From Helicobacteraceae bacterium (lineage in GTDB: Bacteria > Campylobacterota > Campylobacteria > Campylobacterales > Sulfurimonadaceae), in NCBI GenBank assembly GCA_027083665.1, contig JALWNV010000272.1, forward strand, positions 1 through 11,031: DNA of 11,031 nucleotides, read 5' to 3'. A program made the position numbers and the translations under genes. This document shows, one piece after another, positions 1-6,821 of this stretch (position 1 is its first letter; each line of letters opens with the position of its first letter). Under the pieces are notes generated by a model, which was not told where the DNA came from, searched no databases, and saw only the letters and a list, made by a program, of their open reading frames with translations.

Positions 1-267
1 ATGTACGACAGCCTCAAAGAGATCCGCGAGGACGACACGACGCCGCCGGCGGAGAAGGCGAAGATGATCGTCCAGCTCTCCGATGCGTTCGCGAAGATGA
101 AGAGCATCGCGCGACAGGAGGATCCGGAACTCTACAAGCGCGGCATTATCAAGCATGTCGTCAAAACCCTGGGTTCGGCCATCCGCGACCGGGGCGACGA
201 CCGGCTGCTCGACGCGTTCATCGAGACGGTCGACACCGTGCAGGATAAGCTTGATGTCGCTCTTTGA
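1..267 (+). CDS. DUF1804-like phage protein, probable C-terminal half (small terminase-type)
   Basis: An 88-residue reading frame that begins with ATG at the first base of the window. It is predicted to be helical. The stretch around residues 15-35 (PPAEKAKMIVQLSDAFAKM) and the later LLDAFIETVD resemble, from memory, the C-terminal half of DUF1804 proteins. Those are about 165 residues long, carry an N-terminal helix-turn-helix, and sit just before the large terminase in Mu-like phages, where they probably act as small terminase or DNA-recognition subunits. The helix-turn-helix half is absent here. Either the gene continues upstream of the window or a shortened version is used. No ribosome binding site can be seen because the start is the window edge. 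Its last 14 bases overlap the terminase start, as expected for translational coupling. Confidence 0.6.
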   Translation: MYDSLKEIREDDTTPPAEKAKMIVQLSDAFAKMKSIARQEDPELYKRGIIKHVVKTLGSAIRDRGDDRLLDAFIETVDTVQDKLDVAL

Positions 268-2011
268 CAAAGACGAGCTGCGCCGGGATCTCGAGCGGAC
301 GAAGCGGGAGCTGCTCGACGCCGGGGAGGATGCCCGGAGCGCCGAACGGCTGACCCGCCGGGAGTTCGTCAGGTGGCTCGAGGGCTTCACCGGCGAACTG
401 CGCGAGACCATCGCGGCCAACGCGGCGCTTCCGGCACAGGAACGCGACGAACGTGTCGCGCGCCAGCGGGAGGATTTCGACTTCTTCCGCCGCACCTATT
501 TTCCGCACTACTACTACCTGCCGGGCAAATCGGAGCTGCAAGAACACCTGGAGACGATCTACCGGCGTATCGCCGGACGCGGCGAAGAACGTGCGGTACT
601 CGGGCCGGGAAGCTCGGCCGCAGCAGCTGCGGCCATCGCCGGTGAAAAGTTCGCCGTGGCGGCGCCGCGGGGTCACGGCAAGTCGACCGACGTTTCCGTT
701 GTCTTTCTGATCTGGGTCGTCGTCAACAAGCTCAAGCACTTTCCGGTGCTCTTCTCCGACGCCATCGAGCTGACCGAAACCCTGATCGAGGCGGTCAAGG
801 CCGAACTGGAGGAGAACGAAAACCTCAAAGCGGACTTTCCGCACGCCACCGGCGTCGGCCGGGTGTGGAAGATCGGCGACATCGTCACGAAAAACGGCGT
901 GCGGATCAAAGGCTACGGCTCGGGCAAGCGGGTGCGCGGGGTCAAGCACGGCACCCACCGCCCCGACCTCGCCGTCATCGACGATCTGGAAAACGACGAG
1001 AACGTCCGCAGCCGCACGCAGCGCGACAAGCTTGAGAAGTGGCTCGACGAGGCCGTCGACAACCTCGGCGACGTGACCGGCAGTCTCGACATCATCTACA
1101 TCGGCACCCTGCTGCACCGCGATTCGGTCCTGGCACGGAAACTCAAGCTTGCATTCTGGAACCCGCGAATTTTTCGCGCGATCAAGCAGTTCCCCCGGCG
1201 CATGGACCTCTGGGAGACGTTCGCCAATTTGCTGCGCACACGCGGCACGGCGGCGGCGGACGAATTCTACGAAGCGTCAAAACCGGAGATGGACGAAGGC
1301 GCGGCAGTGATGTGGCCCGGGGCCGTGCCGCTGAAAACGCTCATGACCAAACGCGCGCAGGCACCGAACTCTTTTGCGAAAGAGCAGCAGAACAACCCCG
1401 GCAGCGATACGCAGACGTTCCGGCGCGAAACGATGCACTTCTACAAAGACCGGCCGCAAAAAGACGTGCGCTACTACGGCTACTGCGACCCCGCCGGCAG
1501 CAAGAAAAAGAGCGACTTCACCAGCTTCACGATCCTCGCCGTCAGCGATACGCTGCGAAAAGCGTGGGTCGCGGAGTCGATCAACCGCGTCATGCCCTCG
1601 AAAGAGATCGTCGAGACCCTCGTCGATCTGCAGGAGCGGTACCGCTGCAAAAAGTTCGGATACGAAACCAACGGCGGCCAGGCGCACCTGGTGCCGTACA
1701 TCAAAGACCGGGCGTTCGACCGCGGCGTTCACCTGCCGCTCAAAGAGGTCAACAGCACCGAGAGCAAGCAGGAGCGCATCGAAGAGCTGGAGATCCCGAT
1801 CGAAAGCGGAGAGATCGAGCTGCACGCTTCGCAGGGGATCCTGATCGAACAGCTCGAGGACTTCCCCGAAGGGCTGCACGACGACGCGCCCGATTCGCTG
1901 GCGGGCTGCTACCGGCTGACGAAACTGGCGAAGCGGAAAAAATGCGGCGGAGCCCGCAAGCGTGCGCCGCGTCCGCAAACACGACAGACACAATACGGGA
2001 GATTGCCATGA
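254..2011 (+). CDS. Mu gp28-like phage terminase large subunit
   Basis: A 585-residue DNA packaging motor (ATPase plus nuclease) that threads phage DNA into proheads. The ATP site is at residues 136-145 (APRGHGKST, Lys143), with a Walker B strand ending in Asp243-Asp244 (LAVIDDLEND). The C-terminal RNase H-like nuclease has candidate metal ligands Asp412 (YGYCDPAG), Glu471 (GYETNGG) and the Asp543/544/547 cluster (HDDAPDS). I chose ATG 254 over the upstream ATG at 155 because the upstream stretch overlaps the previous gene out of frame, is low-complexity Arg/Ser-rich, and an AGGA lies about 9 bases before 254. The N-terminal 60 residues are charged and helical. The stop overlaps the portal start as ATGA. 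Motifs are intact and length is near Mu gp28, so the gene looks functional. Confidence 0.92.
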   Translation: MSLFDKDELRRDLERTKRELLDAGEDARSAERLTRREFVRWLEGFTGELRETIAANAALPAQERDERVARQREDFDFFRRTYFPHYYYLPGKSELQEHLETIYRRIAGRGEERAVLGPGSSAAAAAAIAGEKFAVAAPRGHGKSTDVSVVFLIWVVVNKLKHFPVLFSDAIELTETLIEAVKAELEENENLKADFPHATGVGRVWKIGDIVTKNGVRIKGYGSGKRVRGVKHGTHRPDLAVIDDLENDENVRSRTQRDKLEKWLDEAVDNLGDVTGSLDIIYIGTLLHRDSVLARKLKLAFWNPRIFRAIKQFPRRMDLWETFANLLRTRGTAAADEFYEASKPEMDEGAAVMWPGAVPLKTLMTKRAQAPNSFAKEQQNNPGSDTQTFRRETMHFYKDRPQKDVRYYGYCDPAGSKKKSDFTSFTILAVSDTLRKAWVAESINRVMPSKEIVETLVDLQERYRCKKFGYETNGGQAHLVPYIKDRAFDRGVHLPLKEVNSTESKQERIEELEIPIESGEIELHASQGILIEQLEDFPEGLHDDAPDSLAGCYRLTKLAKRKKCGGARKRAPRPQTRQTQYGRLP

Positions 2012-3411
2012 TCAGAAAACTCTTTCCATTCGCCAAAAGCCACAAAAAGACGCGTTCGGCCCCGCCGGCGATGCGCAATATCCTCTCCGGGATCTTCAGC
2101 GACCTGCCGGTACGGCGCGAATGGCTGAGGCATGACGCCTTCGCGCGTATCGAGCGTGACGATCAGGTCATCGCGTCACTGGGCAGCCGCAAGGCGGCGA
2201 CGCTCAAAAAGGAGCTGCTGATCGACAGCGACGACAGCGACGCCGTGACCGCGCTGCGAAAGACGTTCCCGCAGCACTGGCGCAAACAGGCGCTCGACGT
2301 GCCGCTGCAGGGAATGGGCGTGTTCGAGATCAACTGGGAAGAAGATGACGAAACGCCGTACTGGCGTCCGGTGCTCGTCGAACGCCCCTTCCGCGATTTC
2401 GTCGTCAGAAACGGCGAACTGCGATACGATCCGTTCGGTACCGGCACCGGCGAAGCCGTCATACCGCACAAAGCCGTCTTCGCGCTGCACGATCCCAAAC
2501 ACGACCGCCCCATGGGCACCGCGCTGGCGAACGCGCTGTTTTGGCCGGTGAAACTCAAGGGCGCGTCACTGGATTTCTGGATCCGCTTCCTGGAAAAATA
2601 CGGCGTGCCCTGGACGATCGGCAAGACCGAAGACGACCGCGACGCGATGGCCAACGAGATCTACAACATGCTCTCGGGCGACGCCGCGGTCATCGGAGAG
2701 GACGACAGCATCGAGACGGTCGTGACGCAGAAAGTCGGCGATTTCGACAAGCTCGTCGCCTACTGCGACACGCAGATCGCCAAGGTGATTCTCGGCGGCA
2801 ACCTCACCAGCGAGGTCAAAGGCGGCTCGCTCGCCGCTGCGCAGACGCACAACGACATCCGCGAAGATATCGCCATGACCGACGAGCACATCATCGTCGA
2901 GCTGATGGAGTCGGTCATCGCTTCGTTCCGGGAGATCAACGGCATCGCCGCGCCCGTCACCGTCCGGCTCAAGGACAAAGACGACCCGAACCTCGAGCTG
3001 TCCGAGCGCGACGAGCGGATCGCGGGCATGGGCTGGCAGCCGACGAAAGAGTACATCGAATCGACGTACAATATCACCGTCGAAGCGGTGCGGCCGGTCG
3101 GACCGGTCACCAACCGCCGCCCCGATAGGCTGCTGCACTTCAGCACGTCCGCGCCGGGCGACGAGATCGACCGCAACCTTCCGGCGATCGAGACGGAGCC
3201 GATCGAACGGGAGCTGTTCGACCAGATCGACGAGGCGCTCGGCGGCGTCGACGACTTCGATGCCGCCGTCGAGGCCATCGCGAAACTCTACCCCGACATG
3301 AGCACGGCGAAGATGGAAAGCGTACTCGAGCGGTATATGCTCAACGCCGATCTGCTCGGCAGCGCCGAAATCGAGGACGAGACGGGAGAGGGCGATGCCG
3401 GTCCGGCTTGA
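2008..3411 (+). CDS. Mu gp29-like portal protein (DUF935)
   Basis: A 467-residue portal protein, the dodecameric ring at the head vertex through which DNA enters and the tail attaches. Diagnostic stretches are the helix with RFLEKYGVPW at residues 193-202 and ILGGNLTSEVKGGSLAAA at 261-278, the most conserved block of DUF935. The acidic C-terminal tail from about residue 395 is less conserved. It is somewhat shorter than Mu gp29 (about 510 residues). The start ATG overlaps the terminase stop (ATGA), which fixes it. A longer open frame reaches back to 1039, but that upstream part is the Arg-rich shadow of the terminase. The end overlaps the next gene by 17 bases. Confidence 0.92.
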   Translation: MIRKLFPFAKSHKKTRSAPPAMRNILSGIFSDLPVRREWLRHDAFARIERDDQVIASLGSRKAATLKKELLIDSDDSDAVTALRKTFPQHWRKQALDVPLQGMGVFEINWEEDDETPYWRPVLVERPFRDFVVRNGELRYDPFGTGTGEAVIPHKAVFALHDPKHDRPMGTALANALFWPVKLKGASLDFWIRFLEKYGVPWTIGKTEDDRDAMANEIYNMLSGDAAVIGEDDSIETVVTQKVGDFDKLVAYCDTQIAKVILGGNLTSEVKGGSLAAAQTHNDIREDIAMTDEHIIVELMESVIASFREINGIAAPVTVRLKDKDDPNLELSERDERIAGMGWQPTKEYIESTYNITVEAVRPVGPVTNRRPDRLLHFSTSAPGDEIDRNLPAIETEPIERELFDQIDEALGGVDDFDAAVEAIAKLYPDMSTAKMESVLERYMLNADLLGSAEIEDETGEGDAGPA

Positions 3412-4534
3412 TTTCTCCCTCGCACCCGAAAAAGCGCTGGAGTACCTGCGGAACAAGGGGCTGCTCACCACCTTCTTCTACGACGACATCGAAAAAGAGA
3501 TGCACCACCGGGCCTTCACGGTCGCGAAGATGATGCGCGCGGATCTGCTCGGCGACGTGCACGACGCCCTGCTCGAAGCGCAAAAAAGCGGCAAGCGTTT
3601 CGATCAGTTCCTCAAGGAGCTGCGGCCGACGCTGCAGCGCAAGGGATGGTGGGGCAGAAAAGATATCGTCAACCCCGACACCGGGGAGGTCAAGACCGTC
3701 ACCATCGGCGCACGGCGGATCAGAAACATCTTCAACACCAACATGCGCGTCTCGTACGCCGTCGCCCGCTGCCGGCAGATGAAAGCGCTCGAAACCATGG
3801 TCTACTGGCGCTACTCCGCCGTGCTCGACCGCGCGACCCGTCCGACGCACGCCGCACGAAACGGAACGATCCTGCACCGTGACGATCCGTGGTGGAAGAC
3901 GAACTACCCGCCCAACGGCTGGGGATGCCGCTGCAAGGTCCGCGCATATTCCGCCGGCCAGATTGCACGGCGCAAATGGAAGATTTCGTCCGAAGCCCCG
4001 GACGATATCGCATCGAAGGACTGGGCGTATGATGTCTGCGGCGGAGCCTACGGAGCGGAACGGGAGTATTTTCAGAAGGTGCAGGCGCTCACATGTAAAA
4101 GAGCGAACGCCAGGAAGCGCAAGGTACTCTGCCCGTTCGCGGACATCGTACGCGAGCACTATCGCGAAGAGATGCGGCGGCTGCTGCCGTCGAAACAGGA
4201 GTGGGACGCTTTCGTCGACCGGGCGCTCGATACGGGCATCAAACATCACGAGCACATGCGGCTGGGGTATCTGAGTTTCATCGAACCGCTGCGGGAGTGG
4301 CTGGGAAAAAACAATCCGCAGAGTGACCTGATTCTTGCCGATACGGGGAGCATACGCAATCTGAAGGCAAAAGGGATGGAGAGCGTCAGCAGGCTTCGAA
4401 AAAAACAGGGGGTGAAAAACACGTTGTCCACCGATGACATCAAAGCGCTGTTTGATATCGTCTCCATGCCGTCTTCTGCCTACTATGACGGTCATCTTCT
4501 GCTGTATATGATCTGTCAAGCAGAGCGAAAATAG
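3395..4534 (+). CDS. Mu F-like (gp30) head morphogenesis protein with frameshifted C-terminal domain
   Basis: A 379-residue minor head protein of the Mu F / SPP1 gp7 family (PF04233), which acts in prohead assembly near the portal. The family signature is the PPNGWGCRCKVR block at about residues 173-184, with Cys178 and Cys180. GGGAGAGGG lies just before ATG 3395 and the gene overlaps the portal end. From about residue 310 an appended domain begins (ILADTGSIRNLKAKG, then TDDIKALFDIV). I tentatively liken it to the phage Barnase-EndoU-ColicinE5/D-RelE-like (PBECR) nuclease domains often fused to F. The frame stops at TAG 4532, but a protein-like continuation runs on in another frame to 4653, so one base has probably been lost near 4503. 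GC content drops over the last 250 bases compared with the head domain. Confidence 0.85.
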   Translation: MPVRLDFSLAPEKALEYLRNKGLLTTFFYDDIEKEMHHRAFTVAKMMRADLLGDVHDALLEAQKSGKRFDQFLKELRPTLQRKGWWGRKDIVNPDTGEVKTVTIGARRIRNIFNTNMRVSYAVARCRQMKALETMVYWRYSAVLDRATRPTHAARNGTILHRDDPWWKTNYPPNGWGCRCKVRAYSAGQIARRKWKISSEAPDDIASKDWAYDVCGGAYGAEREYFQKVQALTCKRANARKRKVLCPFADIVREHYREEMRRLLPSKQEWDAFVDRALDTGIKHHEHMRLGYLSFIEPLREWLGKNNPQSDLILADTGSIRNLKAKGMESVSRLRKKQGVKNTLSTDDIKALFDIVSMPSSAYYDGHLLLYMICQAERK

Positions 4535-4653
4535 TTTTAAACATCGATGCGGGAGACAAAAAAAGCATCTACCACTCTGTTCACAGCGGTCAACTCTATC
4601 TCGACAAGGATGCATTCGATACGGCAATGGACGGGAAAGAAAAAATTTTCTGA
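4504..4653 (+). pseudogene. Out-of-frame C-terminal tail of the F-like protein
   Basis: This frame is shifted by -1 relative to the F gene. It reads VYDLSSRAKIVLNIDAG, then SIYHSVHSGQLYLDKDAF, ending KEKIF and TGA at 4651-4653. It has no start codon or ribosome binding site, but it continues the F domain smoothly. Adding one base near 4503 joins HLLL to VYDLSSRAKIVLNIDAG and gives a protein of about 419 residues. The alternating hydrophobic pattern of KIVLNI fits the closing beta strands of a small nuclease-like fold. It most likely marks a frameshift mutation. A sequencing error or a programmed -1 slip at the four A residues before TAG (4528-4531) are alternatives. Confidence 0.65.
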
Positions 4654-4665
4654 AGATGATAACGA

Positions 4666-4730
4666 GCGAACGGGCGGGATTCGAACCCGCGACCGAACTG
4701 AATCTGTTTTACCGCTAAACCTACCGTTCG
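4666..4730 (-). tRNA. Degenerate tRNA-like gene lacking a proper anticodon arm
   Basis: Read on the minus strand, bases 4730-4724 and 4673-4667 form a perfect 7-bp acceptor stem (CGAACGG/CCGTTCG), extendable to 9 bp. The T arm is perfect: GCGGG, loop TTCGAAT, CCCGC. The D arm is GTTT, loop AGCGGTA, AAAC, which resembles tRNA-Gly D arms. Only 15 bases lie between the D and T arms, where about 23 are needed, and no 5-bp anticodon stem with a U33 loop can be formed. Total length is 65 bases including the discriminator, and CCA is not encoded. It is therefore a tRNA pseudogene or a tRNA mimic rather than a decoding tRNA. A consensus promoter lies directly in front of it, suggesting it is or was transcribed. 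Confidence 0.65.
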
Positions 4731-4865
4731 CTGTCAGATCAGATTATAGCACATATTTGGACGAGAAGCGCTTTTTTGACCAAAGACGATAAATGTATCG
4801 CGCAAAAGCTTTTCGCGGCAGTTAAACACGATTTAAACGGCCTGTACGGTGTGATGGGAGGGTAA
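4719..4865 (+). pseudogene. Orphan reading-frame end running into the gpG ribosome binding site
   Basis: A plus-strand frame without a start codon is open from 4719. Its last part looks coding: KDDKCIAQKLFAAV, then KHDLNGLYGVMGG, ending TAA at 4863-4865, four bases before the gpG ATG. The gpG Shine-Dalgarno GGAGGG lies within its final codons, the arrangement expected for the end of a coupled upstream gene. The 5' part overlaps the tRNA-like gene and its promoter and is not credible as protein. I read this as the 3' remnant of a gene that once stood between F and gpG. The frame may also be open by chance. Confidence 0.35.
4743..4753 (-). promoter_or_regulatory. Extended -10 promoter of the tRNA-like gene
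   Basis: On the minus strand the sequence reads TGTGCTATAAT, a consensus -10 hexamer with the TGn extension. It lies 12 bases before the tRNA-like 5' end, so transcription would start about 5 bases upstream of the acceptor stem. The -35 region (GCGCTT) is poor, which is common in epsilonproteobacteria. The 10-mer TGTGCTATAA recurs at 6061-6070 on the same strand. Confidence 0.6.
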
Positions 4866-4869
4866 ACGG

Positions 4870-5361
4870 ATGAAAGAAAATGTCAACGTCGTTGATCTGG
4901 AGGAGGTGCAGGCGTTTTTGAGCGCTCTGGCGGAACGGATAGCACATATCCGCCCGGCGCTGTCAGAGATAGGGCAGATCGTGCAGAACGTCACGGAAGA
5001 GTCGTTCGACAGCGGCGTGTCGCCGTGGGGAGAAGTGTGGCTGCCGCTCGCACCGTCGACGCTGCGGCGCAAGGGAGTCGAAGCGGGGGCGCCGATGTCG
5101 ACGGGGAAGCTGCTCTACGAGACGGGCCGGATGCGCGAGAGCCTCTACCGCAGCGTCGATCCCGACGGCCGCGGGGTCACGATAGGTCTCAACGCCAAAA
5201 GCGCCGACGGCTACCCGTATCCCGCCGTACACCAGTTCGGCACCGAAGACGGCCGCATTCCGGCGCGGCCCTTCCTGCCGGTCGACGCCGCCGGGAGGCT
5301 GCCGCACCGCGTCGCCGAAGAGATCCTCGCGACCCTGGCGGAGTATGTCGATCCGGAATAG
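4870..5361 (+). CDS. Mu gpG-like virion morphogenesis / tail completion protein
   Basis: A 163-residue protein of the phage virion morphogenesis family (PF05069; Mu gpG, P2 gpS), which acts in head-tail completion. The hallmark C-terminal block is present: HQFG at residues 121-124, followed by IPARPFLPVD at 130-139. The central STGKLLYETGRMRESL matches the family's usual helix. GGAGGG lies about 8 bases before ATG 4870. In Mu this gene directly follows F. Here 335 bases of decayed F tail, tRNA-like gene and orphan frame separate them. The GC-rich codon use matches terminase and portal, so the gene belongs to the late block. The protease/scaffold and major capsid genes expected next are missing. 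Confidence 0.88.
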   Translation: MKENVNVVDLEEVQAFLSALAERIAHIRPALSEIGQIVQNVTEESFDSGVSPWGEVWLPLAPSTLRRKGVEAGAPMSTGKLLYETGRMRESLYRSVDPDGRGVTIGLNAKSADGYPYPAVHQFGTEDGRIPARPFLPVDAAGRLPHRVAEEILATLAEYVDPE

Positions 5362-5373
5362 AAAGGGAAGCGG

Positions 5374-5883
5374 CTAAAAGGAGGGCCTCATGATATTTCC
5401 GGAGCCGATATTGTCGATCATGTTGTCAAAAAAGCGGCCCGCTTTTCTCATTTTTCCGGCGAGCAGGACGACAAGCATGGAAACGGACAGGAGAAAAACG
5501 AATACCGTCAGGACCAGCGTATAGGAAAAGAGGTGCCCTACCGCGTTCGCCTTGAGGATTTCGGCGGAAAACGCTTTCACAAACGCTTTCTCTTCTTCGT
5601 TGAGCTTATCGTCATGAGCGTTTTCATCCTGATGGGTCATGACAGTTTTTACGATGGTGACAATATAGTTTGTTGCTAGTACGTCCGCCACCGCTTCCTC
5701 GGCAAAATCGAGAAGTTCGGGGCTGATCGCGTCGTTTTTCCGCGCTTTGAGGATCAGCTTTACAGCCCGGTCTCTGACTACCAGCGCCGACAGCGATGTC
5801 AGGTACAGGTATCGCTCATAGATGAACAGGGCAAACGCGAACAAGAAAAACACCGACAGGAACTCGACTGTGCTACTTTCCAT
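5374..5883 (-). CDS. Two-helix membrane protein of unknown function
   Basis: A 169-residue protein starting MESSTVEFLSVFFLF. One transmembrane helix lies at about residues 6-25 and a second at about 118-142. Between them is a charged helical segment (residues 30-115), with a basic C-terminal tail (GKMRKAGRFFDNMIDN). ATG 5883 was chosen over an upstream ATG at 5973 because AAGGA stands 6 bases before it and it overlaps the stop of the preceding small membrane gene by 11 bases, suggesting coupled translation. I do not recognise the family. Position after a Mor-type activator would suit a holin, spanin or superinfection-exclusion role, but nothing in the sequence proves one. It ends 12 bases from the converging gpG stop, and its last codons are antisense to a perfect ribosome binding site at 5379-5384. 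Confidence 0.7.
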   Translation of the reverse strand: MESSTVEFLSVFFLFAFALFIYERYLYLTSLSALVVRDRAVKLILKARKNDAISPELLDFAEEAVADVLATNYIVTIVKTVMTHQDENAHDDKLNEEEKAFVKAFSAEILKANAVGHLFSYTLVLTVFVFLLSVSMLVVLLAGKMRKAGRFFDNMIDNIGSGNIMRPSF

Positions 5884-6094
5884 TCTGTATCCTTTCCATG
5901 TGCTCCATGTTGATAGTTGCAATCTCTTTGGCATGTTTGTATCCCAGTTTGATAATATAAGCTGAAACAACAAAAACCGCCAAAATCAGAAGGTAACATG
6001 GGTTTTCCGACAGTCCATCGACTGTCTTTTCGATAAATGCGCCTGTATTCATATCATGGTTTATAGCACACATCGCATAAACTGCTACTTGCAT
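5873..6094 (-). CDS. Small single-helix membrane protein
   Basis: A 73-residue protein with one clear hydrophobic helix (about residues 33-50, YLLILAVFVVSAYIIKLGY) followed by a charged tail (KHAKEIATINMEHMERIQ) that could form an amphipathic helix. GGA lies 6 bases before ATG 6094. A second ATG at 6052 would give 59 residues. A TGCTATAAA box at 6060-6068 sits inside the 5' end of the frame and would start a nearly leaderless transcript at that second ATG. It overlaps the next membrane gene. It is AT-richer than the GemA and Mor genes upstream. Family unknown. The pair may be a lysis or membrane-exclusion module, which is only a guess from position and topology. Confidence 0.65.
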   Translation of the reverse strand: MQVAVYAMCAINHDMNTGAFIEKTVDGLSENPCYLLILAVFVVSAYIIKLGYKHAKEIATINMEHMERIQNGK

Positions 6095-6133
6095 TTCATT
6101 TCCAAAACAATTTTTTTATAGCTCTGTTCCGTA

Positions 6134-6418
6134 TCAAAACAGCGTCGGGTTTCGGACGTCGCGGGTCAGTTCCCAGACGCGGTTCTTCGACAGTTCGTAT
6201 TTGCGGCACAGTTCGCGGACGGCCTCCTGCGTCGTCTTGCCCTCGTCGACGAGCCGTCGGTAATCTTCGACAAGTTCCTCGTCGCGCATGACCGATCGGT
6301 AGGTCGGGATGTAGATCGTGCCGCCGCCGTAGTGTTTGAGGATGTCCGCCATGTCGTGGTCGGGGTCGCGCACGTAGGCGACGAACTCTTCGAGCATGTC
6401 CATCGTTGTCAGCGCCAT
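6134..6418 (-). CDS. Mor-type middle transcription activator
   Basis: A 94-residue DNA-binding protein of the Mor/C family (PF08765). In Mu, Mor binds as a dimer upstream of the middle promoter and recruits RNA polymerase. The family mark is the GGGTIYIPTYR stretch at residues 31-41, where a Gly-rich turn meets the beta strand of the dimerisation domain. A helix-turn-helix follows at about 63-87 (TTQEAVRELCRKYELSKNRV). It is shorter at the N terminus than Mu Mor (129 residues). GGAGGG lies about 9 bases before ATG 6418, and only one base separates it from the gemA stop. The gemA-mor order matches Mu. Its target promoter should lie downstream, in the short gap at 6095-6133 or near 6060. Confidence 0.8.
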   Translation of the reverse strand: MALTTMDMLEEFVAYVRDPDHDMADILKHYGGGTIYIPTYRSVMRDEELVEDYRRLVDEGKTTQEAVRELCRKYELSKNRVWELTRDVRNPTLF

Positions 6419-6419
6419 T

Positions 6420-6821
6420 TCAGCGTCCCTCCATCTTCTGCAGTGCGATGAGCACTTTGCGCGCCTGGTCTTTCGTCAGGTGCGACAGTGCACGCGTTTC
6501 CTCCTTGGCGATGCGGGACGCGAAGCGCAGCATGGCGGATTCGGAGGTGTCGCGCGCCTTGGCTTCCCATAGCTGCGTGATCTTGTAGATCTGGCGCGGC
6601 GTGGCGTGCTCGATCTCGGGCAGAGCGGCATCGAGGTGCATGTAGTCGCGCAGCTGCACGAGCCGGGTCAGGGAGAGATCCGCGCTGGAGCTGCGGCCGA
6701 AATGTTTCAGCAGCATCGCGCGGTACTCGTCCGGGCGGTCGCGGTAGTAGTTGACGTAGCGCGGCGAGGTGTAGACCTGCCGGATCAGTGTTTTTCGGTA
6801 ACGTGTCTGTGCGGGTGTCAT
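6420..6821 (-). CDS. gemA: GemA-like regulatory protein (Mu gp16, DUF1018)
   Basis: A 133-residue protein of the Mu gp16/GemA family (PF06252), linked in Mu to modulation of host gene expression and DNA topology. Typical elements are DEYRAMLLKHFGRSSSADLS (residues 31-50), the following helix LVQLRDYM, and PRQIYKITQLWEAKA (75-89), ending in a helix like the family's C-terminal segment. A much longer open frame reaches back to 7319, but its upstream part is the Arg/Pro-rich shadow of the neighbouring gene. ATG 6821 has AAGGAGCG 7-8 bases in front and overlaps the previous stop as ATGA. It is followed at once by the Mor gene. Confidence 0.85.
   Translation of the reverse strand: MTPAQTRYRKTLIRQVYTSPRYVNYYRDRPDEYRAMLLKHFGRSSSADLSLTRLVQLRDYMHLDAALPEIEHATPRQIYKITQLWEAKARDTSESAMLRFASRIAKEETRALSHLTKDQARKVLIALQKMEGR

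Noticed and set aside
218..1117. Long minus-strand open frame opposite the terminase (299 residues), with similar ones at 1277-1993, 2566-3471 and 3341-4627
   Set aside because: They mirror real GC-rich genes, have no ribosome binding sites, and show biased composition with no family pattern.
4526..4534. Programmed -1 frameshift at CGAAAATAG in the F gene
   Set aside because: It is only a four-A slip site without a heptamer or obvious downstream structure. Restoring one base near 4503 gives a better continuous protein, so mutation is the simpler reading.
5390..5524. Plus-strand 44-codon frame with an ideal Shine-Dalgarno after gpG
   Set aside because: The protein looks random and lies opposite a better membrane protein gene. 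It is kept only as evidence of a rearrangement joint.
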